DNA from: an uncultured Maribacter sp.
GTDB taxonomy: Bacteria > Bacteroidota > Bacteroidia > Flavobacteriales > Flavobacteriaceae
Length of the DNA: 64,000 bases
Assembly (NCBI GenBank): GCA_947504045.1
Contig: CANNFY010000004.1
Location: 62,001 to 126,000 of the forward strand
Direction of reading: 5' to 3'
Shown one piece after another: positions 53,463 to 61,543 of the stretch; within the stretch, counting starts at the first letter, position 1; each line of letters starts with the position of its first letter. Position numbers and translations under genes: made by a program. A model generated the notes under the pieces. That model had not been told where the DNA came from. It made no database searches and saw only the letters and a list, made by a program, of their open reading frames with translations.

Positions 53463-55268
53463 ATGAAAAACTATTTTAATTTAAAACATGTAAGATTATG
53501 GCAATTTTTTAGTTGTTGTGTCTTTTTACTCACAGTATTTTCTTGTTCTAATGAAGAAGATTTACTAGATACAGTTACAGCCAATGATGAATTTAATGTT
53601 GCTTCTTTAACCACATCATTAGTACAAGGCGAAAATTATGATGCGCAAAGCGGAATACAAGTAGTAAGTGGTTCAAAAGTTGGTTATGTTAATAACGGTG
53701 ATTGGATTAGATTTGAAGATTTTGATTTTGACGGAGCAAATTCAGTTACCGTAAACGCTTCTAGTGGTAAAAGTGGAGGTACTATTGAGTTTAGAGCAGG
53801 AGGACCAAATAGCGATTTGCTTGGCACAGTAAGTGTAAGCGGCACAGGAGGTTGGAATAATTTTAGATCATTTACTGGTAGCATAAATGATAACTCTAGC
53901 AATTCTGATTTATACCTAGTATTTAAAGGAGGTAGTGGCTATTTATTAGACATAGATTCTTTTAGCTTTAGTAGTTCTAATACTAATTCTAATAGTGGAA
54001 CTGCTTTTCCAGATATGGTAGGAAAAACAGTTAGGTTGCAAAGTGCACAATCAAATAACTATTGGTTAAGAATAAGCGATACTTCGGTTGGTTCAGATAC
54101 AGAGGTTGTTAGCCAATCAAATACAGGAAGTTGGCCAAGATGGGTTGTAGAACAAGTTGTTTCTGATGGTAATACGTATTACAGATTTAAAAATGCAAGA
54201 ACTGGAGCACGTTTTAGACCTCGTGAGGCAACAAACAATTCTGCTATTTATATGCCTGTAGATACCTGGACAGGTAATTGGACACAATGGAGTATTGTAA
54301 GTGATGGTAATGGAAATTATACATTAAGAAATAGAAGTACTGGAACATACTTAAGCTCTTCTAATTCTAGTGGGTCTACACCTACAGCAGTTACGTCATT
54401 AAACGGGCTTGCTACTACGTGGAATATTGTAGACTTAAGTGGTAATGATATTAATGGAGAATCTGATGGAGGAACTTCTAACCCACCTTCAAATGGAGGA
54501 GGAGACACTCCTGGTGAAATATTAGGCTTAACTAATAACGACTGGAAATTAAACGGATTTACTTCTACACCTAGTTCGTCTTCTGAATATTTTGATGATG
54601 TTATGGATGAGGTAAATGGTAATATTGCTACTTGGACAAACAATAACTATTTTTTTGCAAATAATGGCTATGCATACTTCAAGTGTTACCGTGGTTTAAA
54701 TACTTCTAGATCTTCAAGTAACCCAAGAGTAGAATTAAGAGAAATGGATGGAGGAAATGAAGAGTCTTGGAATGGAGACAATGGTAGTCATATTATGTCA
54801 TTTACCGTAAGAGTTGATCAATTACCTAATGGATGGAATGAAGGAGAAAATGAAGAAAGATCTACAGGTACAATGAGTATTGCACAAATACATGGCCCAA
54901 GTGATGTTAATAGTGATGGTGTTGAAGTAGATGATACAATTCGAATTCAATTTGAAGGATCTAGAGGGCAAACAAGTGGTTCTTGTAAAATGAAGATAAG
55001 CGGTTATATTACAGAAGAAGTTCTTGGTGGTAGTGTTACAATTGATGGTTTCTCTTTAGATACGGAATATGATATGCAACTACGTTTTATTAATGATAGA
55101 GTTTCTGTTGTTGTAGATGGAAATGAAGTTTTTGGTCAAACAATGGATACCGCTGGTAATGGAAGCTATTTTAAATTAGGTGCTTACTTACAATCGGTAC
55201 AAAATGGTTCATTTGATGGATCTTTTGGTTTAGTAGGGTATAAAAATTTAAGTATTTCTGGACATTAA
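53463..55268 (+). CDS. Multidomain alginate lyase lipoprotein (CBM6 + beta-trefoil-like + PL7)
   Basis: A 601-residue surface lipoprotein (lipobox Cys28, then acidic SNEEDLLD). Residues about 53-171 form a CBM6-like beta-sandwich (VQGENYDAQSGIQV ... YVNNGDWIRFEDFDF ... LLDIDSFSF). About 187-324 has three-fold repeats (VRLQSAQSNNYWLR, YRFKNARTGARFRP, YTLRNRSTGTYLSS) like a ricin-type trefoil. A Gly/Pro/Ser linker follows. The PL7 lyase domain is at 357-599 with RVELR (422-426), QIH (475-477) and YFKLGAY (569-575). It would cleave alginate by beta-elimination at the cell surface. No SusC/SusD genes adjoin it. Confidence 0.9.
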   Translation: MKNYFNLKHVRLWQFFSCCVFLLTVFSCSNEEDLLDTVTANDEFNVASLTTSLVQGENYDAQSGIQVVSGSKVGYVNNGDWIRFEDFDFDGANSVTVNASSGKSGGTIEFRAGGPNSDLLGTVSVSGTGGWNNFRSFTGSINDNSSNSDLYLVFKGGSGYLLDIDSFSFSSSNTNSNSGTAFPDMVGKTVRLQSAQSNNYWLRISDTSVGSDTEVVSQSNTGSWPRWVVEQVVSDGNTYYRFKNARTGARFRPREATNNSAIYMPVDTWTGNWTQWSIVSDGNGNYTLRNRSTGTYLSSSNSSGSTPTAVTSLNGLATTWNIVDLSGNDINGESDGGTSNPPSNGGGDTPGEILGLTNNDWKLNGFTSTPSSSSEYFDDVMDEVNGNIATWTNNNYFFANNGYAYFKCYRGLNTSRSSSNPRVELREMDGGNEESWNGDNGSHIMSFTVRVDQLPNGWNEGENEERSTGTMSIAQIHGPSDVNSDGVEVDDTIRIQFEGSRGQTSGSCKMKISGYITEEVLGGSVTIDGFSLDTEYDMQLRFINDRVSVVVDGNEVFGQTMDTAGNGSYFKLGAYLQSVQNGSFDGSFGLVGYKNLSISGH

Positions 55269-55290
55269 TTAACCTAATATCTTTGTAAGA

Positions 55291-55318
55291 AAACCCTTGA
55301 TAAACTCAAGGGTTTTTT
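55291..55318 (+). terminator. Terminator after the first alginate lyase gene
   Basis: AAACCCTTGA and TCAAGGGTTT form a 10-bp stem around TAAAC, followed by a T-run. Confidence 0.88.
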
Positions 55319-55390
55319 GTTAAATCTTATTTTTTTTAACACAAAAATAGGTATGTTGTCTAATTTTTATGGGCTTTAACATAATTTATT

Positions 55391-55412
55391 CAAAATTGGT
55401 TAACCAATTTTG
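55391..55412. promoter_or_regulatory. Perfect 22-bp palindrome upstream of the second alginate lyase
   Basis: The half-site CAAAATTGGTT is followed directly by its exact reverse complement AACCAATTTTG. It ends 29 bases before the ATG at 55442 and directly precedes TACATTTA, one base off TAnnTTTG. A dimeric regulator binding here would cover the -33 region. No such palindrome was seen before the first lyase. Confidence 0.6.
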
Positions 55413-55441
55413 TACATTTATTTTTTAATAATATAATTTTC

Positions 55442-56491
55442 ATGAAAAAAAATAATTTAATAAAGATTAAGACATTTTTAATACTGTTTTTTATGGTTTT
55501 GTTTGTGTTTAGTTGTTCTTCAGATGCTGCTGATATTGTAGATCCAGAAAGTATGGAAGAATTGGAACCGGAGCCAGAACCTGAACCAGAACCAGAACCA
55601 GAACCGGAGCCAGAACCAGAACCAGAACCAGAACCTGAGCCAGACCCATCATCGACTATACCTCCTTCTGATAATTTTGATTTAAAAGCTTGGAAGATTA
55701 GTATACCTACTGATGAGGATAATAGTGGTACTGCTGATGAGATTAAAGAAAGTGAGCTTAGCAACGGTTATATTAATGAAGAATATTTTTATACCGCAGA
55801 AGATGGAGGAATGGTTTTTAAATGCTATGTAGATGGCCCTAAAACATCTGCAAACACTAGCTACACTAGAACTGAGCTTCGCGAAATGTTAAGAGCGGGT
55901 AATACTAGTATTAGTACCACTGGTATTTCTGAAAATAATTGGGTATTTGGAAGTGCTCCACAATCAGATATTGATAATTCTGGTGGATATGATGGAGAAA
56001 TGACTGCTACACTAGCCGTTAACCATGTTACTACTACTGGTAGTAGTGGACAAATAGGAAGAGTTATTGTTGGTCAAATACACGCTAATGATGATGAACC
56101 TATTAGAATTTACTATAGAAAATTACCTGATAATGACTTAGGTAGCATATATTTTGCACACGAAGCCAACGAAGATGTTGTAGATGAAGAAACGTACTAT
56201 GAAATGATTGGTAGTCGTTCTAGTTCAGCAAGTAATCCAACGGATGGTATTGCTCTAGATGAAAAATTTAGTTATACGGTTAAAATTGAAGGAAACACAA
56301 TGTGGGTTACTATAAAAAGAGATGGTAAAGCTGATATAACGCAACAGGTTGATATGAGTAACAGTGGTTATGATGTTGGCGGACAATACATGTATTTTAA
56401 AGCTGGAGTATATAACCAGAATAATACAGGTGATGCAACTGATTATGTAAAAGCAACTTTTTATAATCTTAATGCTACGCATAGTAATTAA
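55442..56491 (+). CDS. Alginate lyase lipoprotein (PL7) with Glu-Pro repeat linker
   Basis: A 349-residue lipoprotein (lipobox Cys25). After it comes a rigid linker with 13 Glu-Pro pairs (residues 42-67), then the PL7 jelly-roll at about 79-346. The three catalytic blocks are complete: RTELR (143-147), VGQIH (QIH 212-214) and YFKAGVY (318-324). The Gln-Ile-His form is usual for lyases accepting guluronate or mixed blocks, but specificity is not proven. It differs in architecture from the upstream PL7 (no CBM), so the two probably act at different distances or on different chain lengths. Confidence 0.91.
   Translation: MKKNNLIKIKTFLILFFMVLFVFSCSSDAADIVDPESMEELEPEPEPEPEPEPEPEPEPEPEPEPEPDPSSTIPPSDNFDLKAWKISIPTDEDNSGTADEIKESELSNGYINEEYFYTAEDGGMVFKCYVDGPKTSANTSYTRTELREMLRAGNTSISTTGISENNWVFGSAPQSDIDNSGGYDGEMTATLAVNHVTTTGSSGQIGRVIVGQIHANDDEPIRIYYRKLPDNDLGSIYFAHEANEDVVDEETYYEMIGSRSSSASNPTDGIALDEKFSYTVKIEGNTMWVTIKRDGKADITQQVDMSNSGYDVGGQYMYFKAGVYNQNNTGDATDYVKATFYNLNATHSN
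55565..55648 (+). repeat. Hexanucleotide repeat coding for (Glu-Pro)13-Asp-Pro
   Basis: Fourteen consecutive 6-base units, mostly GAACCA with synonymous variants (GAACCG, GAGCCA, GAACCT). In-frame gain or loss by slippage would change only the linker length. Third-base variation shows that the array is not freshly expanded. Confidence 0.9.
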
Positions 56492-56561
56492 ATAAGACTT
56501 CTTTTAAAGCAAAGAGAGGCGTCTAAAAATATGTAGACAGTCTTATTAAATATTGATAAAT

Positions 56562-56599
56562 AAAAAAAGGTGCTCATATTAATATGAGCACCTTTTTTT
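56562..56599. terminator. Bidirectional terminator between the alginate lyase and thrC
   Basis: A perfect palindrome with 19-base arms (56562-56580 and 56581-56599), core GGTGCTCATATT followed by its reverse complement, flanked by A7 and T7. It ends both convergent transcripts. Confidence 0.92.
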
Positions 56600-56613
56600 G
56601 GGTTAAGAGTTTA

Positions 56614-57909
56614 TTAACGAGTTACTAAAAACTCTTTTAATTCATTATACGTTTTTATTTTATGCGATACTTTTTCTTTGTTCATAACATTTAAGATTTG
56701 AGAAGGTATTGCAACTTTTACATCTATTGTGTCTTCTACAATATCTAAAAACTTTACAGGATGAGCAGTCTCTAAGAAAATACCATAAGTATTAGGATTT
56801 TCTTTTTGGTATTTTTTTAGACCTAAGTATCCTACAGCGCCATGCGGATCTGCAATATATTCAGAGTCTTTGTATATGTTTAACATAGCAACTTTTGTTT
56901 CTTCATCTGTAAAAGAATAAGAAGAAAGCTCTTTGGCTAATTCGGAAAAATTGTCATTAAACAAATGACGAATTCGAATAAAATTACTAGGGTCTCCAAC
57001 ATCCATTGCATTAGATATAGTAGCAGTAGAAGGTTTTGGAGAGTATTCTTGCGTTCGCATAAATTCTGGAACCGTATCATTTACATTGGTAGCAGCAACA
57101 AATTGTTTTACAGGCATACCTAAACGTTGTGCCATAATACCGGCACAGATATTTCCGAAATTCCCACTAGGAACAGAAAATACAATTTCTTTTCCTTTGG
57201 ATTTAGCTTCTTTATATGCAAATAAGAAATAAAATAATTGCGGTAACCATCGAGCAACGTTAATGGAGTTTGCAGAGGTTAATTGCATTTTATCTAGTAG
57301 TTCGCTATCTAAGAAAGCGTTTTTTACCATTGCTTGGCAATCATCAAAAGTACCATCTACTTCTAGGGCAGTAATGTTTTGACCTAAAGTTGTTAATTGT
57401 CTTTCTTGAATATCGCTTACTTTTCCGCTAGGGTATAGTATTACTACTTTTACGCCCTTAACTCCTAAGAAGCCATTAGCTACAGCACCTCCAGTATCTC
57501 CAGAAGTAGCAACTAAAACAGTAACTTCATTATCTTCTCCTTCTGAAAAATAACCTAAACAATTCGCCATAAATCTAGCTCCTACATCTTTAAAAGCCAT
57601 AGTTGGACCATGGAAAAGTTCTAAAGTGGCAGTGTTTTCATTAATTTCAACCACAGGAAAGTCAAAATCTAAAACAGTACTTAAAATCTTTTTTAATCTA
57701 TCTTCAGGAATTTCTGAAGAAACAAATTGTTTTATTGCTTCAAATGCAATTTCTGTATTAGATAAAGATTCTATGTTTTCGAAAAAGGAAGCAGGTAACG
57801 GAGTTATACTCTCTGGAAAATATAATCCTTTATCTGGAGCAATACCTTTTATTACAGCATCTTTAAAAGATACTTTTGGAGCTTGTTTATTTAGACTGTA
57901 AAAGTTCAT
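56614..57909 (-). CDS. thrC: Threonine synthase
   Basis: A 431-residue PLP enzyme converting O-phosphohomoserine to threonine. The PLP lysine is Lys107 in FHGPTMAFKDVGARF. VLVATSGDTGGAVANGF binds the phosphate. PSGNFGNICAGIMAQRLG and DPHGAVGYLG are the later conserved blocks. The start MNFYSLN matches the short N-terminal form. It begins three bases after thrB, the last gene of thrA-thrB-thrC, and is followed by the strong palindromic terminator. Confidence 0.96.
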   Translation of the reverse strand: MNFYSLNKQAPKVSFKDAVIKGIAPDKGLYFPESITPLPASFFENIESLSNTEIAFEAIKQFVSSEIPEDRLKKILSTVLDFDFPVVEINENTATLELFHGPTMAFKDVGARFMANCLGYFSEGEDNEVTVLVATSGDTGGAVANGFLGVKGVKVVILYPSGKVSDIQERQLTTLGQNITALEVDGTFDDCQAMVKNAFLDSELLDKMQLTSANSINVARWLPQLFYFLFAYKEAKSKGKEIVFSVPSGNFGNICAGIMAQRLGMPVKQFVAATNVNDTVPEFMRTQEYSPKPSTATISNAMDVGDPSNFIRIRHLFNDNFSELAKELSSYSFTDEETKVAMLNIYKDSEYIADPHGAVGYLGLKKYQKENPNTYGIFLETAHPVKFLDIVEDTIDVKVAIPSQILNVMNKEKVSHKIKTYNELKEFLVTR

Positions 57910-57912
57910 TTT

Positions 57913-58836
57913 TTAATCTATTATTTTTATTCCTTGCGTGTTAATTTTAGATACATGTATATCATAATCAACACCAATGTTTTTATATACTTTTCTCATG
58001 GCTTGTGCTACTTTTTTAGCAGTTTCTTCTCCTTTGCTAAATGTAAAAATAGAAGGCCCAGAACCAGATATTCCGCAGCCTAATGCACCAGCATTTATTG
58101 CTTCTTTCTTAATATCATCAAAACCAGGAATTAATATAGAACGTATAGGTTCTATAATATGGTCTTCTAATGATCGTCCGATTAAAGGATAATCTTCCAT
58201 AAATAAACCTGCAACTAGACCACCAACATTTCCCCATTGTTTTATTCCGTTTTCTAAAGAAATAGTTGTTTTTAATATTTTTCTAGAATCGGATGTCTTA
58301 ACTTCTATCTGAGGATGTATTACAGTTGCATAAAGTTCTGAAGGGGTTTTTATAGGAACTATGTCTAAAGGAGAGTAACTACGCACTAAAGTAAAAGCTC
58401 CAAATAGGGCAGGAGCCACATTATCTGCATGTGCAACACCACTTGCTAAACGTTCTCCTTCCATAGCAAATTTAACCAATTCGGTTTTAGAAAAAGGATT
58501 TCCTAGTAAGTGATTCATAGCCCAAACAGCTCCAGTAGAACTTGCTGCACTGCTACCTATGCCACTACCAGCTTTAATTTTTTTGTAGATTTCTATTTCA
58601 AAACCGCCAGTATATTCCACTTTTTCTAAAAGTGCTAAACCAGCAACACCTGCAACATTTTTATTGGTTTCTAGGGGTAAATTTTGCCCTTCTAGTTTTG
58701 TAATTCGTATTCCGGCTTCTTTGGTTTTACGAACAATCATTTCATCTCCAACAGAATCTAAAGCGACTCCTAGAACATCAAATCCGCAAGAAATATTTGC
58801 AATTGTAGCAGGGCAAAAAACTTTAATTTCTTCCAT
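57913..58836 (-). CDS. thrB: Homoserine kinase
   Basis: A 307-residue GHMP-family kinase that makes O-phosphohomoserine from homoserine and ATP. KVFCPATIANISCGFDVLGVAL opens it. The GHMP phosphate loop is KKIKAGSGIGSSAASSTGAV, and GCGISGSGPSIFTFSKG is motif 3. The length is normal. It lies between thrA (2-base gap) and thrC (3-base gap), so the three are coupled. Confidence 0.95.
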   Translation of the reverse strand: MEEIKVFCPATIANISCGFDVLGVALDSVGDEMIVRKTKEAGIRITKLEGQNLPLETNKNVAGVAGLALLEKVEYTGGFEIEIYKKIKAGSGIGSSAASSTGAVWAMNHLLGNPFSKTELVKFAMEGERLASGVAHADNVAPALFGAFTLVRSYSPLDIVPIKTPSELYATVIHPQIEVKTSDSRKILKTTISLENGIKQWGNVGGLVAGLFMEDYPLIGRSLEDHIIEPIRSILIPGFDDIKKEAINAGALGCGISGSGPSIFTFSKGEETAKKVAQAMRKVYKNIGVDYDIHVSKINTQGIKIID

Positions 58837-58838
58837 AA

Positions 58839-61283
58839 TTAAAAGTTTCCTATTCTAATAATATCGGCAAAAATACCAGAAGCTGTAACATCTGCACCCG
58901 CTCCAGCACCTTTTATAATCATAGGTTGATTAGGGTATCTTTCTGTATAAAAAAGAACAATATTATCACTACCTTCTAAATTATAAAAGTCATGACCTTT
59001 TGGTATTTCTTGTAAACCTACACTAGCTTTTCCATCTTCATATTGTGCTACATATTTAAGCTTGCTATCGGCATCTTTTGCTTTTTTGTAAATAGCTTGG
59101 AAAGAATCTTCATGCTTAACAAGCGAAGCAAAAAATTCTTCGTTGTTTTTTGTGTCTAAACTTTCTTTAGGTAAAAAAGGATTATTAACAATATCTTCAA
59201 TTTCAATTTGGTTTCCGCTTTCTCTTGCTAAGATTAATATCTTACGCATAACATCAACTCCACTTAAATCTATTTTTGGGTCAGGTTCTGTATATCCCTC
59301 TTCCTGAGCTTGTTTCACAACATCATGGAAAGTAGTTTTATCATTAAAATTGTTAAATACAAAATTTAAACTGCCAGAAAGTACTGCTTGTATTTTTAGA
59401 ATTTTATCCCCAGAAGCAATTAAATGCTTAAGTGTATCTATAATTGGTAAGCCAGCTCCAACATTAGTTTCAAAAAGGAAAGGAGCATTATACTCTCTTG
59501 CTAATCTTTTTAATTCTTGGTAATTGTTAAATTTAGAAGAACATGCAATTTTATTACAAGTAACTACAGAAATACTGTTTCCTAAATATTTATTATACGT
59601 TTCAGAAACCTCTGCACTAGCAGTATTATCTACAAAAATGCTATTTCTGTAATTTAAAGAATTAACTTTCTCAAAGAACTTTTGTTTATCTGCTTTTTCT
59701 CCTTTTGTAAGTGAGTCTTCCCATTTACTAAGGTCAATACCAGTTTCATTAAACAACATAGTTCTAGAGTTAGATATTCCTATAACTCTTATGTTTAATT
59801 TTAAATTTTCTTTTAAGAATTTTCTTTGTTGCGATACTTGTTTTAAAAATTTAGCACCAACGTTACCAACTCCCATTACAAAAAGGTTAAGTTGCTTCAC
59901 GTTTTCTTCAAAAAATTCTTCGTGTAATGTGTTTAGTGCTTTTTTAACGTCTTCTTTTTTAATTACGGTAGATATATTTCTTTCAGAAGCTCCTTGAGCA
60001 ATAGCTCTTATGTTTACGTTGTTTTTACCTAAAGTGCTAAACATTTTACCACTTAAGCCTTGATGGCTCTTCATATTATCGCCCACTAGAGCAACAATTG
60101 CTAAATCTTTTTCAGGAATTACAGGGTTAATTTTTCCTCGCTCTATTTCATATTCAAAAGCGGTGTTTACAATTTCGACTGCTTTGTCTATGTCAGAAGA
60201 AGATATACCCACGCAAATTGAGTGTTCTGATGAAGCTTGTGTAATTAATACAACACTTATTTCTGCTTGAGATAAAACTTCAAAAAAACGTTTTGAAATA
60301 CCAGGTATACCAACCATTCCAGAGCCTTCTAAAGATAATAATGCTATATTTTCAACACTACTAATACCACGAACTGTTTTTCCTTTTTCGTTTTTAGATT
60401 TTGTAATTAAAGTACCGTCATTTTCTGGTTCAAAAGTATTTTTAATACAAATAGATATACCTTCAGAAAGTACTGGTTGTATGGTAGGAGGGTATAATAC
60501 TTTAGCGCCAAAATGCGAAAGTTCCATAGCTTCTTCATAAGATATATGAGGTATAGCTTTTGCTTGTTTTACTAACCTAGGGTTTGCAGTATACATACCA
60601 CTAACATCAGTCCAAATTTCTAAAATATCGGCTTTAACAGCAGCAGCATAAATAGCTGCAGTGTAATCGGAGCCACCACGTCCTAAAGTTGTAGAATTTC
60701 CATTTTCAGAAGACGCAATAAAACCAGGAGTTATTACAACCGAATGTTTGGTGTTAGAAAAGAAGGTATTTGCATTTTGGTAAGTTAGGCTAAAGTTAAC
60801 CACAGCGTTACCATTTAAATCGTTTGTTTTTATAAGTTCTCTACTATCTTTATAAATAGCATCTAAACCTTCTTGTTTAAAATATTCGCTAATAATAAAA
60901 GAAGAAAGTAGCTCTCCAAAACTTACTATTTTGTCAGATAATTTTGCGGTTATTTCTCCAATTAAAAAAGCACCTTCTAATAAAGTTTCTAAAGTATTAA
61001 GGTTGCTTTTAACTTTACTTAAAACAGAGCTTTGGTTATTTACTAAAATAAGTTCTTTAACTGTAATTAAGTGTCTTTCTTCAATTTGTGCTACTATTTG
61101 TTTGTAACCAGCATCTTGTTTAGCGGCTAAATTTGCAGCATTTATAAGTAAATCTGTTACTCCGCCAAAAGCAGAAACAACAACTATATTTTTTTTATTG
61201 TTACTATTGTTAACAATGTTTTTTACTAAACTTATGTTATTTGCGTTGGCAACAGAAGTGCCTCCGAATTTTAAAACTTTCAT
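58839..61283 (-). CDS. thrA: Bifunctional aspartokinase / homoserine dehydrogenase I
   Basis: An 814-residue fusion. The aspartokinase domain runs from VLKFGGTSVANANNI (residues 3-17) through TTLGRGGSDYTAA, then two ACT domains at about 310-455 (ALLSLEGSGMVGIPGISKRFFEVLSQAEISVVLITQASS) that usually bind threonine. The homoserine dehydrogenase begins at about 463 with LNLFVMGVGNVGAKFLKQV, has EEGYTEPDPKIDLSGVD and ends GAGAGADVTASGIFADIIRI. It performs the first and third committed steps from aspartate to threonine. A threonine-rich leader ORF and a consensus promoter lie upstream. Confidence 0.96.
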   Translation of the reverse strand: MKVLKFGGTSVANANNISLVKNIVNNSNNKKNIVVVSAFGGVTDLLINAANLAAKQDAGYKQIVAQIEERHLITVKELILVNNQSSVLSKVKSNLNTLETLLEGAFLIGEITAKLSDKIVSFGELLSSFIISEYFKQEGLDAIYKDSRELIKTNDLNGNAVVNFSLTYQNANTFFSNTKHSVVITPGFIASSENGNSTTLGRGGSDYTAAIYAAAVKADILEIWTDVSGMYTANPRLVKQAKAIPHISYEEAMELSHFGAKVLYPPTIQPVLSEGISICIKNTFEPENDGTLITKSKNEKGKTVRGISSVENIALLSLEGSGMVGIPGISKRFFEVLSQAEISVVLITQASSEHSICVGISSSDIDKAVEIVNTAFEYEIERGKINPVIPEKDLAIVALVGDNMKSHQGLSGKMFSTLGKNNVNIRAIAQGASERNISTVIKKEDVKKALNTLHEEFFEENVKQLNLFVMGVGNVGAKFLKQVSQQRKFLKENLKLNIRVIGISNSRTMLFNETGIDLSKWEDSLTKGEKADKQKFFEKVNSLNYRNSIFVDNTASAEVSETYNKYLGNSISVVTCNKIACSSKFNNYQELKRLAREYNAPFLFETNVGAGLPIIDTLKHLIASGDKILKIQAVLSGSLNFVFNNFNDKTTFHDVVKQAQEEGYTEPDPKIDLSGVDVMRKILILARESGNQIEIEDIVNNPFLPKESLDTKNNEEFFASLVKHEDSFQAIYKKAKDADSKLKYVAQYEDGKASVGLQEIPKGHDFYNLEGSDNIVLFYTERYPNQPMIIKGAGAGADVTASGIFADIIRIGNF

Positions 61284-61358
61284 TATGTAATGTATTAACT
61301 TGTACTGAATGAGTGATTTGCGTATGTAAACGCGAGAAATGGACGTATATGTAGTTGC

Positions 61359-61442
61359 TTACCCCAATGGGGTAGTGGTTCCAATTGTAGTTGTAACATT
61401 GGTTAAAGTAGAAAATAATATGTCCGTATTTTTATCGTACAT
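61359..61442 (-). CDS. Threonine-rich leader peptide of the thrABC operon (candidate attenuator)
   Basis: A 27-codon ORF read on the minus strand from the ATG at 61440-61442 to the TAA at 61359-61361, about 10 bases after the predicted transcript start. It begins MYDKNTD and ends NVTTTIGTTTPLG. Nine of 27 residues are threonine and two isoleucine, with ACT/ACC/ACA codons clustered in the second half. The composition echoes the E. coli thr leader. Its RNA overlaps alternative hairpins (CCAAT/ATTGG, CCAATG/CATTGG, ACCCC/GGGGT). thrA starts 75 bases after its stop. No U-tract follows the hairpins, so transcription termination by a classic terminator is not proven. Confidence 0.72.
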   Translation of the reverse strand: MYDKNTDILFSTLTNVTTTIGTTTPLG

Positions 61443-61447
61443 GATTC

Positions 61448-61475
61448 TTTGTGAGATTCAAAAGTAGTACATTTG
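61448..61475 (+). promoter_or_regulatory. Divergent promoter of nnr, overlapping the thr promoter
   Basis: On the plus strand TTTG (61448-61451) and TACATTTG (61468-61475) are separated by 16 bases, one short of the usual range. The transcript would start near 61482, giving a leader of about 60 bases. It occupies the same DNA as the thr promoter on the other strand. Confidence 0.5.
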
Positions 61476-61489
61476 GGTTGTTAATCAAA
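61459..61489 (-). promoter_or_regulatory. Promoter of the thrABC operon
   Basis: On the minus strand TTTG (61486-61489) and TACTTTTG (61459-61466) are separated by 19 bases, a full match to the Bacteroidota -33/-7 promoter. The transcript would start near 61452, just before the leader ORF. Confidence 0.75.
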
Positions 61490-61543
61490 TGTTTCTAGTG
61501 ATTTTTATTGAATTATCACTAATTGACTGAATAATTGTATAGT

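Noticed and set aside
55390-55764. Long minus-strand reading frame with Gly-Ser repeats opposite the second alginate lyase
   Set aside because: It is the antisense shadow of the Glu-Pro hexanucleotide repeat and overlaps a clearly real gene.
56562-56599. Perfect 38-bp palindrome
   Set aside because: A7/T7 flanks and placement between convergent stop codons make it an ordinary bidirectional terminator, so it is listed as a feature and not as a finding.
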